Shown: positions 10,250-21,879, counted from the stretch's first letter. The stretch: DNA of 41,070 nucleotides from Chara braunii (GCA_003427395.1 BFEA01000001.1:10298517-10339586); one strand, 5' to 3'. Notes: generated by a model from the letters alone, not told the origin. Made by a program: numbers and translations.

Positions 10250-11626
10250 TGTTATGATTCTGGTTGTTCGTTGTCTTAGATCAACACTCACACACATAGA
10301 CTTCCAGGTATGCCCATACATACACAGAAGGAAGGGGAGAGGATAGGAGTATCACACTGCACAAGGAGAGATAAACATAGCAGAAGACTTGACCATGCGA
10401 TATGACAAGGTACACTGAAAGTGCAATTCACTCCACGCAATCCTCACAACCAGTCATAAAGAAAAGCCGAGCAGATCACATCCAGGAAAACAATGAAACG
10501 ATGATAGTCCAAACCCAGTTACACACTGTTTATTAAACTCAGAGTCTCGAACTGTCAGGATAACCTCAGTGCTACAGTGCGCTGCTCAGGAATGAGCAGC
10601 ACTTCACTCCCAACCCTGAGTAACCACATGAAACACCCCTGAGCCCCTGAAACATCAAGCGCCACCCAGATACAGCCTCTGAAGGGAAGCACCACCCTAA
10701 AATAGGCCTCTGAGGCCAAGCGCCACTCAGACGATGAAGAAGAAGACCAGCGCCACAATATCTGATGATGACGAAGTGTCGGAAGACTTCCCGGATGGAA
10801 GTCTGCAGCAGCGCCACCAAACCCTGACAAGATGACCTCTGCAGCTACGGCTGCAGCGCCACCACCCTGGAACCCCACTCCGGAGGAGGGTCCAGCAGGG
10901 CACCAACTTCTCTCGCCTCCAGCAGACCTCGATAGCCCACACCTCGATAGCCCAGACCTCTGTCAGCCCCTGCGTGCTGGCAAAGTTCAGCGCAAGTACC
11001 AGCTATGGCCGGCGCTTCGAAGGTTTGGCTATGCCTATCTCCTTCCACGCTGAGCCGTCACCACTTCCGGTTCACGCGTATTGCAGCAGCGATGTACTCG
11101 GTACCAACTGCCAAAAGCCCTGAACCGATGTGCCCATTCTATCTATAGACTAACCTAGCCTAGACTCGACCTAGACCNAGCCTAGACTCGACCTAGACCG
11201 GACTGACTGACCGACCGGTACCAAAAGCCCTGAACCGATGTGCCCATTCTATCTATAGACTAACCTAGCCTAGACTCGACCTAGACCGGACTGACTGACC
11301 GACCGGTACCGTTTCTGTTTCGGCCTCTCGGCCTCTACCGGACCCCGCTATAGGCTATAGGACCGTCTATCAGAATAGGCCCTTGGGCCCTGTCTGTCCT
11401 AGGGGTAGCCCGAGTCTGCTATTCACAGTTAGGGTAGCTATAGGGAATTCTGTTAGTACCGGGCCTGCATTTTTTCCGAATTTGCAGATATGTCCCTCAC
11501 GAATTTCCCTCACAGGTAGGTCTCTCGATTAGCCCTCAGCCAAACAAAATTACAATCCTATTCTACCTATAGTATAGCCTCAACAGGGAGAGGCTAGAGG
11601 CGACCAGAAAACAGCAAGTCATTGCA
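10250..11626 (-). repeat. Element A 3' LTR (left)
   Basis: Starts TGTTATG and ends ATTGCA on the plus strand; matches 18379-19663. It is longer than its partner because a segment of about 110 bp around 11111-11308 is present twice, with an N at 11178 in the first copy. It borders the polypurine tract at 11627. Confidence 0.92.
11111..11308. repeat. Tandem duplication inside element A left LTR
   Basis: The stretch beginning 'ccaaaagccctgaaccgatg' occurs at 11111 and again at 11221. The first copy also carries a partial internal repeat of the 'agcctagactcgacctagacc' words next to an N. The right LTR of A and the 5' LTR of B have one copy each. Real slippage or a misjoined assembly gap are both possible. 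Confidence 0.75.
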
Positions 11627-11650
11627 GACCTACCCTCCCCCAGAGCGAGG
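11627..11650 (-). promoter_or_regulatory. Element A polypurine tract
   Basis: On the minus strand a purine-rich run (GGGGGAGGGTAGGTC) abuts the 3' LTR, the usual primer for plus-strand DNA synthesis. Element B has the same tract at 34725-34742. Confidence 0.8.
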
Positions 11651-11659
11651 ACCTCCGAG

Positions 11660-13240
11660 CTAGGGGCGTAGGCGTGCAGAGTGCCGAAGGGATACTCCCT
11701 TTTGTGCTGCCTCAAATTTGAGGATAACTAACTTTGCAGTCTTCGGAAGTTCCTTGTGAGTAAACCAGCGGTTCTCAGTATGCGGCTGGTACAAGAACTT
11801 CACAAGGTACTCCTTATCTGGACCTGTACCTGACTCATCCTCCACAGATTCCACCTCATATCCTTTACGAGGGATAGGGGGACCGAACTGAGGAGGCCTG
11901 TCTGGGAATGCATCAGCCGACGTGAACGGCAACAACTTAGATGCATGGAAGACAGGGTAGGTTTGTAGATGCAGAGGGACATCCACTGTATAGGATGGTC
12001 CGAATGGATCAGCTCCCACTATATCTAAGACCTGCCATGGACCCATATATCGTGGCAACAGCTTAGGCGAAATATCCTCCTCTCGCGACCACTCAGAACT
12101 GAGTACCCACACCCAGTCACATGTGCGAATAGTAGAAGGACGCCTGTGTTGCCTGCTGAATCATAGCCTTTTGGGCTTTCAGCAGGTTGGCACGGGTGCG
12201 CTCTATGTCCACACAGTAACGCCTGGTGAACTCCGCAGTTCCAGGTGTCAGCATAGGGGTAGCCTTATCGATGACATCATCAAGAGGTTGTCCTGGCTCA
12301 CGACCCCAATGCAACCGCTAGGGTGTGGAGCCAGTAGAGGAGTGTATAGACGTGTTATACACAAGCTGTGCACGACCCAAATGGAGATCCCAGTCCGGCT
12401 GATCTGGGCTGATCACAGGACGCAGCAATTGGAACAGAATCTGGTTCATCACTTCAGCCTGTCCATTGGCTTCAGGATGACGACCAGATGTCATATCCAA
12501 TATGGAATGAAGGTAATCCCTGCAGTAGGATTGCCATTCATTGCTGCAGAAACGAGGATCTTGATCACTGACGATACAGGTGGGTGGTCCATGATGTGTA
12601 ACCCACCTGTCATCAAATGCCGCCTGAACGGCCAGAACGCGAGCCTCGGCTGGTAAGGGGATGAACTCTGCATATTTAGAGAACCGGTCCACACATACCA
12701 TAACCTGACGCATCCCACGAGGCATGGTCCTACCCAAGTCAGTAAAATCAATCGACACTGACTGTGCAGGTGCATCTGGGATAGGTAGTGGTTTGAGTAG
12801 GCCAAGGGGAGGTCGACATACAACTTTGTTCCTTTGGCATAACTCACAGGTTTGTTCATAGTGCCGCATGTCACTCCTCATCTCCTTCCAGAAGAAGCGC
12901 TGCGACAGGGCTGCATAAGATTTGAGGGCCCCAAAGTGTCCACGAGCATCATGACACTCTGACATCAGAAGTGTCCTCAGCTTGCGGTCCTGGGGAATGC
13001 ACAGGCGTTCCTCACCTCTGCTCCATGTGTACAGTGACCTAAGGCCAGAGTATATCCTAGTTCAGAGGCAAGAACATCCTGGAGATTCCTCACAATAGGC
13101 CCAAAAATCTCATCCTGGGGCAACAAATGGGCAATGGCCTGACGAGTCTTCTCTCCAAACGAATGGGTAAAGGAGATCAGGAAAAGAGCGTCAGGCCTAC
13201 GAGAAAGGGCATCTGCTACTCAATTGTAGCAACCCTTCTT
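11660..13240 (-). pseudogene. Element A integrase and chromodomain, broken
   Basis: Integrase inserts the cDNA into chromosomes; the chromodomain targets chromatin. The zinc-binding HHCC part is visible (HDARGH, CELC) near 12850-12960. The catalytic core has D in SIDFTDLG, D in VSDQD and E in PEANGQAEV (about 12440-12760), all present. A GPY/F-type module (RYMGPWQV ... KLLPF) lies near 11930-12060, then a chromodomain-like fold (YEVESVEDE ... EYLVKF ... RWFTHKEL) near 11720-11860. Frames change near 13000 and 12115, so no continuous protein is made. The last codons read SARLRP. Confidence 0.88.
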
Positions 13241-13245
13241 ATGTC

Positions 13246-13740
13246 TCAGTTCAAAGTCAAACATGTCATGAACTGGATGTAGCGAGCAAGCTTGTCATTC
13301 AGTTCTCCCTGGGACTTCATCCACTGCAGGGTGGAGTGATCTGAGAAGATTTTGAAGTGCCTGCCCAGGAGGAAGTGCTTCCAATGCTTGAGCGCTGACG
13401 CAAGAGCATAAAACTCTTTCTCATAGGTAGAGTCCTGCAACTTTTTTGTTTTGATCTTCTCGCTCATATACTCGATAGGTTGCAGACCATTCCCATCATC
13501 ATGTTGAAGAACTGCCCCTACACCATACTGACTAGCATCAGTAGTAAGCACAAAAGGCAAGGTAGGGTCAGGTAGCTTCAAGACAAGGGCGCGAATCAAG
13601 GCCTCCTTGAGACGTGTGAAAGCCACCTGACATTCTGATGTCCAAAGAAAGGAAGTGTCTTTCTTTGTGAGATCAGTCAAGGGAGCTGCAATCGAAGAGA
13701 AGTTCTGAATGGACTTCCTATAATAGGATGCACGTCCCAA
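13246..13740 (-). pseudogene. Element A RNase H domain (with RT thumb end)
   Basis: A 164-codon frame begins in the RT C-terminal region (NFSSIAAPLTDL, near 13690) and carries the RNase H core typical of Ty3/gypsy: TTDAS, YEKEFYAL and SDHSTLQW supply the D, E and D residues that degrade the RNA strand. It is separated from the RT core by stops and a frameshift at about 13740-13860 and ends early relative to element B. Confidence 0.88.
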
Positions 13741-13856
13741 GAATGACCGGACATCACGAATGTTAGCAGGTTGCGGCCAGTCCTGAACTGCAGCAAATTT
13801 TCCTGCTTAAGGAGCCAACACCTCTCCAGAAATGACGTGACCCAGTTGATCTTATA

Positions 13857-14333
13857 CTAGTTATCACGTAAGGCCTGGAGGACCAGAGCCAGATGATGCG
13901 CATGCTCCTGGACAGAACGACTGAATACCAAAATACCATCGAGGTAAACAATTACGAACTTGTCCAGGTACGGCCTGAGTATGCGATGCATCTCTGTCTG
14001 GAAGGTGCCTGGGGCATTGCAAAGACCGAATGGCATGACCAGGTACTCATATGTGCCGTACCTGTTTTTGAAGGTTGTCTTGTGGACATCGCCTTCAGCC
14101 ATCTCAATCTGGTGATAGCCAGATTTGAGGTCGATCTTGTTAAAAATGGTACAGCCCTGCACCATGTCCAACAGATCATCAATACGAGGAAGGGGCTCTG
14201 TAGACTTCCTCGTGATTTTGTTGAGACCACGGTAGTCCATGCACATCCTGAACTCACCATTCCCCTTTGGGAAAAAGAGGACTGGTGCCCCAAACTCAGA
14301 TGTGTCGGGCCTGATCCAGCCCTTGCTGGTCAA
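13857..14333 (-). pseudogene. Element A reverse transcriptase core, catalytic motif mutated
   Basis: Polymerase copying the element RNA. Visible motifs: RPDTSEFGAPVLF, FRMCMDYRGLNKIT, IDLKSGYHQIEM (motif A, catalytic D), MPFGLCNAPGTFQ (motif B). The YxDD box reads YLDG at 13935-13946, so the second catalytic aspartate is lost. The frame stops at a TAG (13857-13859) where element B has CAG. Inactive. Confidence 0.9.
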
Positions 14334-14338
14334 GGTCT

Positions 14339-15247
14339 CTAACTGTTCCTGAGCTCTTCAAGTTCAACAGGTGACATCCTGTAGACTCGGCCCTTGGGAG
14401 GGACCGAACCAGGCAGAATCTCAATTTTATGTTTGGTCTGCCTATGGACAAGTCCAATAGGCTCCTCCATAAGATATGAGAAACTGTCTACAACCTGCTG
14501 AATCTGAGAGGGACAAGGAGCAGTCTCTGCGTCACTCTGTTTGACATAGGCCACAAACAGACGGCCGTGGTCAGTCTGGCATGACAATCGCAGAAATCTG
14601 CGAGCACTCATGCAATAACAGTTGCTGGCCGGATGGTACTCGCCAGCAAGCACGCAAGGGTGATATACCCCATGTCGGTCAGGTAGCTCAACCCTAGGAA
14701 TCCGCCAATCGATACTAGGATTGGTGGCACCAAGCCACTGCATAGAGTAGACAAGGTCAAAGGGAACATTAGGAAACACATAGAAATTCAGGCGGTGCCT
14801 GATTTCTCCCTGCTTGTCAAAGGACACAGGTAGGCCATTGACAGCAGTAGTGATCCGGACTGTGGAAGAGTCTCCAATGCGCACCTCTATAGGCTGTCGC
14901 AATTTCACTAACCTGTGATCCAAGTGCAGCTTGCTAACTGCCTTGGGAGAGATGAAGTTGCGAATAGCCCCACAGTCCAAGAGCCCTTTGATCTTGGCTC
15001 CCAGGATGAAGGGTCGAAGTAGGATGAGTTCAGACCTATGCTTTTTCTTCTTTTCCTGCAAGGACAAGAAAAGATCAGCAAGGCACTGAGCATTGTCCTC
15101 CTCCCACGTCTCATCCATCTTAGAGTCTTCAAAAGTGAAAGACCCTGAAGACGCAACTCCAAAAAGAGAAGAACCAGCGAGAGAATGTGAAGATTCACCC
15201 TCATCCGAAAGGGAATCAGCACTGGTGGAAGGAGCTGCTGCTTCCAC
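14339..15247 (-). pseudogene. Element A protease and linker to RT
   Basis: A 302-codon frame with an acidic serine-rich N-terminus, then the retropepsin core: LILLRPFILGAKIKGLLDCGA. The usual active-site D[S/T]GA reads DCGA (14966-14977). Further downstream a conserved hydrophobic block (FYVFPNVPFDLVYSMQWL) follows, then the linker into RT (PPKGRVYRMSPVELEEL). Protease would cut the Gag-Pol precursor; with DCGA it is probably inactive or weak. It overlaps the gag end in another frame. Confidence 0.85.
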
Positions 15248-15267
15248 CTCTCGCTGCTCTAGTTTTT

Positions 15268-16875
15268 TTAACTAGAGCTGCCTGTAGACCTGCGAGGCAT
15301 GTTGGGACAGTCCTCCAGGAAATGGTCCCCCTCGCACCCCAGGCAGACCCCCTTATCCTTTCTCTTCCTCCATATCCCCTCTTGGATCCTGAGTGCATGT
15401 CAGGGGAAGGTGGAAGGATCAAGGGGATCAGCTGGCCATCAAACGTCGCATGGCAAAGGAACTTTTTGGGCACCAGGGGAAGAGGCACGTCCCTTTCCTT
15501 TCCCCTGTTTGCTGGTTGATGCTTTCTGGGATGGTGCCTTGCCCTTTGTCAAGCCCATCAAAGCATCAACTTGGGCAAGAACAGCAAAATCTGCTACAGA
15601 TGATGAAGCAGTCCCAGGTGGAGGGTTCCCACCCTGGGATGCTTCATCACTATCTGATTCTGAAGCTGCAGCAGCAAACAGGGCACCCTTCCTCCTCCTT
15701 CGCCCTTTGGAGGAGGGTCCCTTCCTTCCTTCAGAAGATGCTTCCTGAATTTGGAGCTTGGACTCCAAGTCCAGGGCTGCTCTGCCAAAGGACCGCTTGT
15801 CCTTGTGGCCCTGAGAGAATAAAGCCAACCGGTATTGCTCAGGCACTGCACGCAAGAAATGAATGAGCAGATCCTGCTCACTCATCTCTAACCCTGGAGT
15901 CGAAGTCTTGGAGTCGAAGTCAGACTCTCAAAGGTAGAATAGAGTTTGGACAAGGAGCCATCAAAATGTTTTTGTCCCAGGCGCAGAATTTTATCTACCG
16001 CTTTCCTGGTCTGCTCCTTGTCTGCAAACCTATCCTGCAGGGCCTGCAGAAAACCAGCCACCCCCAACCTCTTTGCCCAATCAGACATTTTCATTCCTTG
16101 CTTGCTGGAGGTGGAAGTGCACCATTTCAGTGCAGTCCGCTCCAAACGAGCAAGGATGGCAGGCACCTTGACATCCTCATCACATTTGAACCCACTCAGG
16201 TAGGTTCTTTGGGCGGTGACCCAATCTGCAACATCCACCTTTGGGTCCTCAGCTGAGAACATGGGTGGAGGTGTCAGCTTGGGCTGCTGAAAATCGAATG
16301 GTGCTAAGGGCTGTGAAGTTGCTGTTGATTTGGGGGTAGAGGATGGAGATGAGGGTCTAGATTGTGGGAGTTTCTGAGAGCCTTCTTGAGAAGGCCCAGG
16401 AGAGGAAGGAGTTGTCTGGGCAGGTGGGATCTGCAGGTGGACGAAGAGACGGTCCAGTTTGGAGGAAATATCTTTCAGTTGCTGAGTATGCTCAGCCATG
16501 TTGTCCTCCAGACTGGTGATCCCGGCGTCCCAGTTAGTAAAATAGGACTGATGAATGTCGTCCTGCAGAAGGACGAATTCAGTTGTCCTTATTGTACTGA
16601 CTGGAGCTGCCACGCGTTCTAACCTTCTCCACGTCAGCTGCCAGTTCCCTCCTTTTTGTTTCCTTTCTGGCAGATTCCTCCTTCCTCTTCAGCTCAGCCT
16701 TTAGGGACTCAACTGCCTTGGCCTGTTGGCGGAGTATCTCCTCCTGGGCCCGCAGTTCAGCCTCTAGAGGGTCAAGCAGAACAGGCGTCTTAAGCGGTAC
16801 TTGAGGCTTCACTTCAGAAGTCTCACCCTTCTTAGGCACTTCGCCTTTTTCAGAATCAGCTATTTTATTGCCCAC
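15268..16875 (-). pseudogene. Element A gag, frameshifted
   Basis: Capsid and nucleocapsid protein that packages the RNA. The N-terminus from 16875 is a charged coiled-coil-like stretch (about 98 codons, E/K/A rich). From 16613 comes a 241-codon frame with a proline-serine linker and the capsid core (DVADWVTAQRTYLSG, RLGVAGFLQALQDRF). A shift near 15890 continues as MSEQDLLIHFLRAVPEQY with a basic linker (KGRRRRKG). A zinc knuckle CLGCEGDHFLEDC lies at 15307-15345 and the stop at 15268-15270. The knuckle has three rather than four residues between the second Cys and the His. Confidence 0.87.
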
Positions 16876-18364
16876 AATTCAGATTAAAAAAAATAAAATA
16901 AACAATCAATCAGAGACAGAACAAGAGGTAACAGAAATTGAGATTTCCCTTCAGTACTCCCTCAATTGCTGTCACCTGCCTGGAGAGAGAAGTAGGTTAG
17001 TTTGAGCAAGTGAGTGCTCAGCCTCTGCAGCCCACTTGAGGGTCAGGGTCAGTTAAGAATACACTAAAAAAAATCAATTTCTTGATTTTCCCATCCCTAC
17101 CCTGACACAACAATTGCATGCAATAATTGCAAATCCTGCTTCAATAACCGACAGGATGCAGTCTTGGACTGATTAGTGTTGATTAGTAATTAGACAGAGT
17201 GACTAATTAGGGTTTAACAGGTGTCCACTAATGACCAAGATGCAGCGATTTACAGGTTACCCTNTTTTTAGACCTACCCTACAGACTTCACCACTGTATG
17301 ACCCTGTATGTCATACCCTGGGTATGGCGAAGTACAGTTTTCACTGTAACTGACTCAAAACATCAAATCTGGATGTGCAATTTCAAACACAGATCGAGTA
17401 CTGAATTGCGATTTACCAGGGACTGACATAATTGAATTCTGACGGACAGAATCAAAGTTATGACTGACCCTAATCTAGCCAAGCTTTAGCTATGTTAGCG
17501 CAAAATTCAAATTTGCATTCTTACTGACAACAGGACCCTGAATTCACCAATCCACTACACAGTACAAATCGCAATACTGTAAAGCAGTCACAAATTAAAT
17601 ATGAGTTAGAGAGAAGGTCAAACAGGGTTAGTAGAAGTCAAAGAAGATAGGTAGGGGAAGTTGGATATGGGTGTCCCACATTCTGAATTTTGATTTTCTA
17701 CTGTAAACAGATAGACAGACCAAATATCGCTATTCTAAAAATAGCCCCAGAATCGCCACACAGGCTGGAGTAAGGAATACACTTACTTCAGGGTCAACTC
17801 AGAAGAAGATGCATGAAACCCTGGCTATGGCTGACTGGTCAACCCCATCTCGCCAGTTTCATCTCATGACAGTATCCAGTGTTCCCACGTACCAAATTGC
17901 CTAAAACTTGGTGATCCAGTAGATTACCCTGAGGCTCTTCACCCCCCACTGACAGATTCAATGAATTTGGACTCCCGGGTGCCAATAACTGACAAACTCA
18001 GTGCAGCGCCACATCACCCTGTACTGCGCTGCTTGGAAATTGGGGGTCCTGACCCAATTCCAAAATCGCAAACTCCTGGGATCACTTCCTTGCCAGTCGC
18101 CAGCCTCCAGATGCATCGCCAGGCTAAAAATAGCCTCCCATAGCCTCTCATGCCTCTGAGCACCAATCGCTAACCACTCCTACACAACCCTAGTCATGAG
18201 TGAGTCACCCTCTGTCCAATTCTTGTCGCCACACACTCACAGCCACCACCCTTACTGACAACAACCCTGAAGATGATGAATCGCCACGAGACTCAACTCC
18301 AGTGTCTCGCCAGATGATGATGGGTGCTACACCTCATCCATCGCTCCAGAGTCTGGATCCAATC
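16876..18364 (-). other. Element A untranslated leader
   Basis: About 1.5 kb between primer site and gag with no coding frame. It matches the leader of element B (28082-29610) over many words, including the 'gactgcatcctg' and 'ccctgggtatg' regions. One N lies at about 17264. Confidence 0.75.
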
Positions 18365-18376
18365 GCTCCGATACCA
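18365..18376 (-). promoter_or_regulatory. Element A primer binding site (tRNA-iMet-like)
   Basis: On the minus strand TGGTATCGGAGC starts 2 bases after the 5' LTR. It matches the known plant initiator-Met primer site TGGTATCAGAGC at 11 of 12 bases. Element B carries the same variant. Confidence 0.85.
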
Positions 18377-18378
18377 AC

Positions 18379-19663
18379 TGTTATGGTTCTGGTTGTTTGT
18401 TGTCTGAGATCAACACTTGCACACATAGACTTCCAGGTATGCCCATACATACACAGAAGGAAGGGGAGAGGATAGGAGTATCACACCGCACAGGGAGCGA
18501 TAAACACAGGGGAAGACTTGACCATGCAATATGACAGGGTACACTGAAAGTGCAATTCACTACACGCAATCCTCACAACCAGTCATAAAGAAAAGCCGAG
18601 CAGATCACATCCAGGAAAACAATGAAACGATGATAGTCCAAACCTAGTTACACACTGTTTATTAAACTCAGAGTCTCAAACTGTCAGGATAACCTCAGTG
18701 TTATAGTGCGCTGCTGAGGAATGAGCAGCGCTACACTCCCCAACCCTGAGTAACCACCCGAAACACCCCTGAGCCCCTGAAACATCAAGCGCCACCTAGA
18801 TACAGCCTCCAAAGGGAAGCGCCACCCTGAAACAGGCCTCTGAGCCCAAGCGCCACTCAGAGGATGAAAAAGAAGACCAGCGTCACAGTATCTGATGATG
18901 ACGAAGTGTCGGAAGACTTCCCGGATGGAAGTCTGCAGCAGCGCCACCAAACCCTGACAAGATGACCTCTGAGGAAGAAGCTGCAGCTATGGCTGCAGCG
19001 CCACCACCCTGGAACCCCACTCCGGAGGAGGGTCCAGCAGGGCACCAACTTCTCTCGCCTCCAGCAGACCTCGATAGCCCAGACCTCTGTCAGCGCCTGG
19101 TGCTGGCAGAGTACAGCGCAGGTCCCAGCTATGGCCGGCGCTCCGAAGGTCTGGCTATGCCTGTCTCCTTCCACGCTGAGCCGTCACCACTTCCGGTTCA
19201 CGCGTAGNNNNNNNNNNNNNNNNNNNNNNNNNNNNNNNNNNNACTCGGTACCAACTGCCAAAAGCCCTGAACCGATGTGCCCATTCTATCTATAGACTAA
19301 CCTAGCCTAGACTCGACCTAGACCGGACTGACTGACCAACCGGTACCGTTTCTGTTTCGGCCTCTCGGCCTCTACCGGACCCGGCTATAGGCTATAGGAC
19401 CGTCTATCAGAATAGGCCCTTGGGGCCTGTCTGTCCTAGGGGTAGCCCGGGCCTGCTATTCGCAGTTAGGGTAGCTATAGGGAATTCTGTTAGTACCGGG
19501 CCTGCATTTTTCCCGAATTTGCAGATACGTCCCTCACGAATTTCCCTCACAGGTAGGTCTCTCGGTTAGCCCTCAGCCAAACAAAATTACAATTCTATTC
19601 TACCTATAGTACAGCCTCGGCAGAGAGAGGCTACAGGCGACCAGAAAACAGCAAGTCGTTGCA
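18379..19663 (-). repeat. Element A 5' LTR (right)
   Basis: TGTTATG...GTTGCA on the plus strand, matching the left LTR. It contains 35 Ns at 19208-19242. The left LTR has only about 15 bases at that place, so the gap length is probably not real. Confidence 0.92.
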
Positions 19664-19733
19664 CCCCGCTGAAAGGGGATGCTTGTATCACTCCGCTCAG
19701 TGAGGGACCCCCGGCAAGGAAGTTAAAAAAAAA
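19664..19733 (+). mobile_element. Short retroposon, right part with A tail
   Basis: Continuation of the retroposon interrupted by element A. The left flank ends '...cgccagacccc' and this side begins 'ccccgctgaaagg', then runs to an A9 tract at 19725-19733 followed by a G run. Confidence 0.5.
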
Positions 19734-20724
19734 GGGGGGGGGATAACAAGGGCGCATCAGGTTTTTAGTTTTAAATCAATTAAAACTGAAAACCATGACT
19801 TCACGGTAGTTTTCTCAAAAACATTGAAAATCAATAAAAAGGATCATAACATGTTATGCGTGTGCATTACGCTATGAGCACTTTCCACGTGCACACACAC
19901 ACACACAGAACTGGCATAAAAGGGTGACCTTACAAAACAGACCGGAGCACAGGCATAGGCCCATGCTCTCCTGGGTGACTGTACGGAACAAAGCAGAACT
20001 GAGGCAGATACCCACCCTGGGCCCAGGGTTATGCCTGCCACAATCAGTACATATGCCCAACCCCATGGCATTGGGACTGGCCCGAGGAGGATCTTGCACA
20101 GCACCTCTACAGTCCAGTTGACATAAACTGCTTGAGATAACACCAAGGGACATGACTGTACCTACCGTGTCTCTCTTTTGTAGGCCAAATCGCAATCTAA
20201 TGGCAAACAGACCGAAGGTCAAGCCGATCAGAACACAAGTACACTTGATTGAAGCCCAAGGGCCGAGTCTGAGTATGGCCTACACGACTGCCACACTACT
20301 AATGCCTCGACTTTTCAACCAATTTACCAACGGGGGGCTTGAGTGTGACCTGTCCTGATTATTAAACAACCCATACATGGCCCTAGCCAACTTTACTTCT
20401 CGAAAGATTTCAGCGCTCGGGGAAGGCCTGCTAGTGCAATGGGGGAGTAAGCTTGTGGGCCCATCGACGAAGTGCACATGGACTTCAAGTTTTCCTGCTG
20501 ATCCAATCCCTCCGTTCATGCGTTTCCACATGCATGGACAGAACGCCCTGCCTTGCTGGCACTGGGTTGAAAAAGAGACAACAACAAAGCAAAAGACAAG
20601 AAAATATATACAAGGCAAAGAAAAAGAAACCCAGGAGTCATTTGTTTTCTTTTTCATTAAAATGGCCTGGCCACCTTCGTGGGCCAGATTCACGATTCCC
20701 GTCTTCCTATTCAGGTGCCCTGCC
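19734..20724. other. No gene recognised
   Basis: About 1 kb without recognisable coding sequence. It holds a G9 run, an AT-rich dyad (GTTTTAA/TTAAAAC, near 19767-19785), and a CA repeat near 19894-19908. Short frames on both strands look like chance. Confidence 0.5.
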
Positions 20725-20742
20725 AGGAAGGCAGGGCATTTT
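20725..20742 (+). repeat. TSD, left copy, of the 143-bp retroposon
   Basis: Identical 18-bp word at 20886-20903, just after the A tail. Confidence 0.88.
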
Positions 20743-20885
20743 GATGTTCAGGGACGCTGGACCCGATTTCCAGCAGGTGCTGCTCCCCACCAATAGACGG
20801 AGCCTCCCCGACAGTGATAGTGGTGTCTGCTCTTATCAGCACCCCTAGAACTAGATCGGGCTGTTCATCCAAAAAAAAAAAAAAA
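20743..20885 (+). mobile_element. 143-bp retroposon with exact 18-bp TSD
   Basis: Flanked by aggaaggcagggcatttt at 20725-20742 and 20886-20903. It starts 'gatgttcagggacgctgg', has the hairpin GCTCC 20782-20786 / GGAGC 20799-20803, and ends in an A16 tail. I see no RNA polymerase III A or B box, so it is either a SINE without an obvious promoter or a truncated LINE tail. The poly-A tail and TSD are clear marks of retroposition. Confidence 0.88.
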
Positions 20886-21148
20886 AGGAAGGCAGGGCAT
20901 TTTCAACTGTCCCATTCTATCCAACACACTGTAGGTCCCGGCGAAGAGCAGTGACAAAATGCAAAAATACAAAAACTCATGCTTCCGACGGCCTGCCAGT
21001 TCAACAATTGGCATACTGGTACCTCTACAGGTGGTTTTCCCGAGGGCAGGGGCGGGAGCAGGTACAGGTACCGGCCTTCCTTTTTTTTCTTTTTTCTTTG
21101 GATCACGGAGGCGGGTTGAAAAACCACTCGCGGAGACCCCTTTTTGCC

Positions 21149-21300
21149 ATGGCCCAGCCAGGGGCCTGGCCTAGACATCTCGACAATTGCCCAGCCACGG
21201 GCGTGGCCTAGCCATCTCGGCCGTGCCCCAGCCATCTCGGCCGTGGCCCAGCCATGGTGTTGTAGAGGCCAGCCACGGGTGTGGCCTAGACATCTCGAGA
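21149..21300 (+). repeat. GC-rich minisatellite
   Basis: About four imperfect units built on 'gcccagccacgggcgtgg', 'cctagacatctcg' and 'gccatctcggccgtg', with unit lengths near 20-38 bases. An adjoining 'tggccag' triplet repeat lies at about 21386-21403. Confidence 0.75.
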
Positions 21301-21537
21301 AGAAGAAAAGAAAAGCTAAGCAATAACGGGTGGCCGCCTGACACGGGCGTGAAAAAAACAAAAAAACAAAAAAGCAACAAGGAGTGGCCAGTGGCCAGTG
21401 GCCACCCGATTTTGCCACTTGCAAACTTCCAACCTGGTAGAAGTGCACAAAGCTGTTCTGTTTTTGTTTTTGCAGTTTCTAACTGCCCTCGGCCTGGACC
21501 TGCACTGCCCTGTTATTATTCCTTCCTGCGAATTCTT

Positions 21538-21558
21538 TTTTTTTTTTTTTTTTTTTTT
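21538..21558. repeat. Poly-T tract
   Basis: A run of about 21 T followed by GGGG, lying between two GAATTC words. It could be the tail of a minus-strand retroposon, but no TSD can be defined. Confidence 0.6.
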
Positions 21559-21701
21559 GGGGACGAATTCAGAACTCAACACCGCACTCCCCGTAGTTAT
21601 TTCGCGATAATAAAAAGGCCTGAAAGGCTGTCCTGCCCAGATTCGACACTGGCACCTGTCCAGATTCCATTCTGGTGGATGGCCCTTTCTATTCAATCCT
21701 A

Positions 21702-21710
21702 ACTAACACA

Positions 21711-21745
<35 letters not shown>

Positions 21746-21748
21746 AAA
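21702..21748 (+). repeat. (CA)n followed by about 29 A
   Basis: A CA microsatellite running straight into a long A tract. It may be the A tail of an older plus-strand retroposon whose body is not recognisable. Confidence 0.8.
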
Positions 21749-21784
21749 CACTTGGAAGTTGGCACCTGATACTAAGTGAGTGCT

Positions 21785-21848
21785 TCTTTTTTTTTTTTTT
21801 TTTTTTTTTAAATAAATGGAGAGATGCTCCAATCTATTCATGGGGAGC
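21785..21848 (-). mobile_element. 64-bp minimal retrocopy: hairpin plus poly-A tail
   Basis: Bracketed by the exact 14-bp duplication actaagtgagtgct (21771-21784 and 21849-21862). On the minus strand the insert starts exactly at GCTCC, forms the GCTCC...GGAGC hairpin (plus 21826-21848), then 16 nt and a poly-A tail. It appears to be a very short 5'-truncated product of the same retroposition system. Confidence 0.85.
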
Positions 21849-21879
21849 ACTAAGTGAGTGCTAACCCTTCTAGTATGTC

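Larger units (their letters stand above)
10250..19663 (-). mobile_element. Element A: Ty3/gypsy chromovirus with two LTRs, degraded
   Basis: A complete-length minus-strand LTR retrotransposon: 3' LTR on the left (10250-11626), 5' LTR on the right (18379-19663), primer site, about 1.5-kb leader, gag, pol (protease, RT, RNase H, integrase, chromodomain) and polypurine tract. LTR ends are TG...CA on the plus strand. Flanks share only 'cccc' (10246-10249 and 19664-19667), a possible short TSD. The two LTRs differ by roughly 5-8% in the first 200 bases by eye, so the insertion is old. Domain order RT-RNaseH-INT-chromodomain identifies Ty3/gypsy, chromovirus branch. Confidence 0.93.

Noticed and set aside
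20903-21448. 181-codon minus-strand ORF over the minisatellite
   Set aside because: Its composition follows the tandem repeat and T/A runs; no domain is visible.
21530-21570. Retroposon made only of poly-T between two GAATTC words
   Set aside because: The shared GAATTC context is too short to be a convincing TSD.
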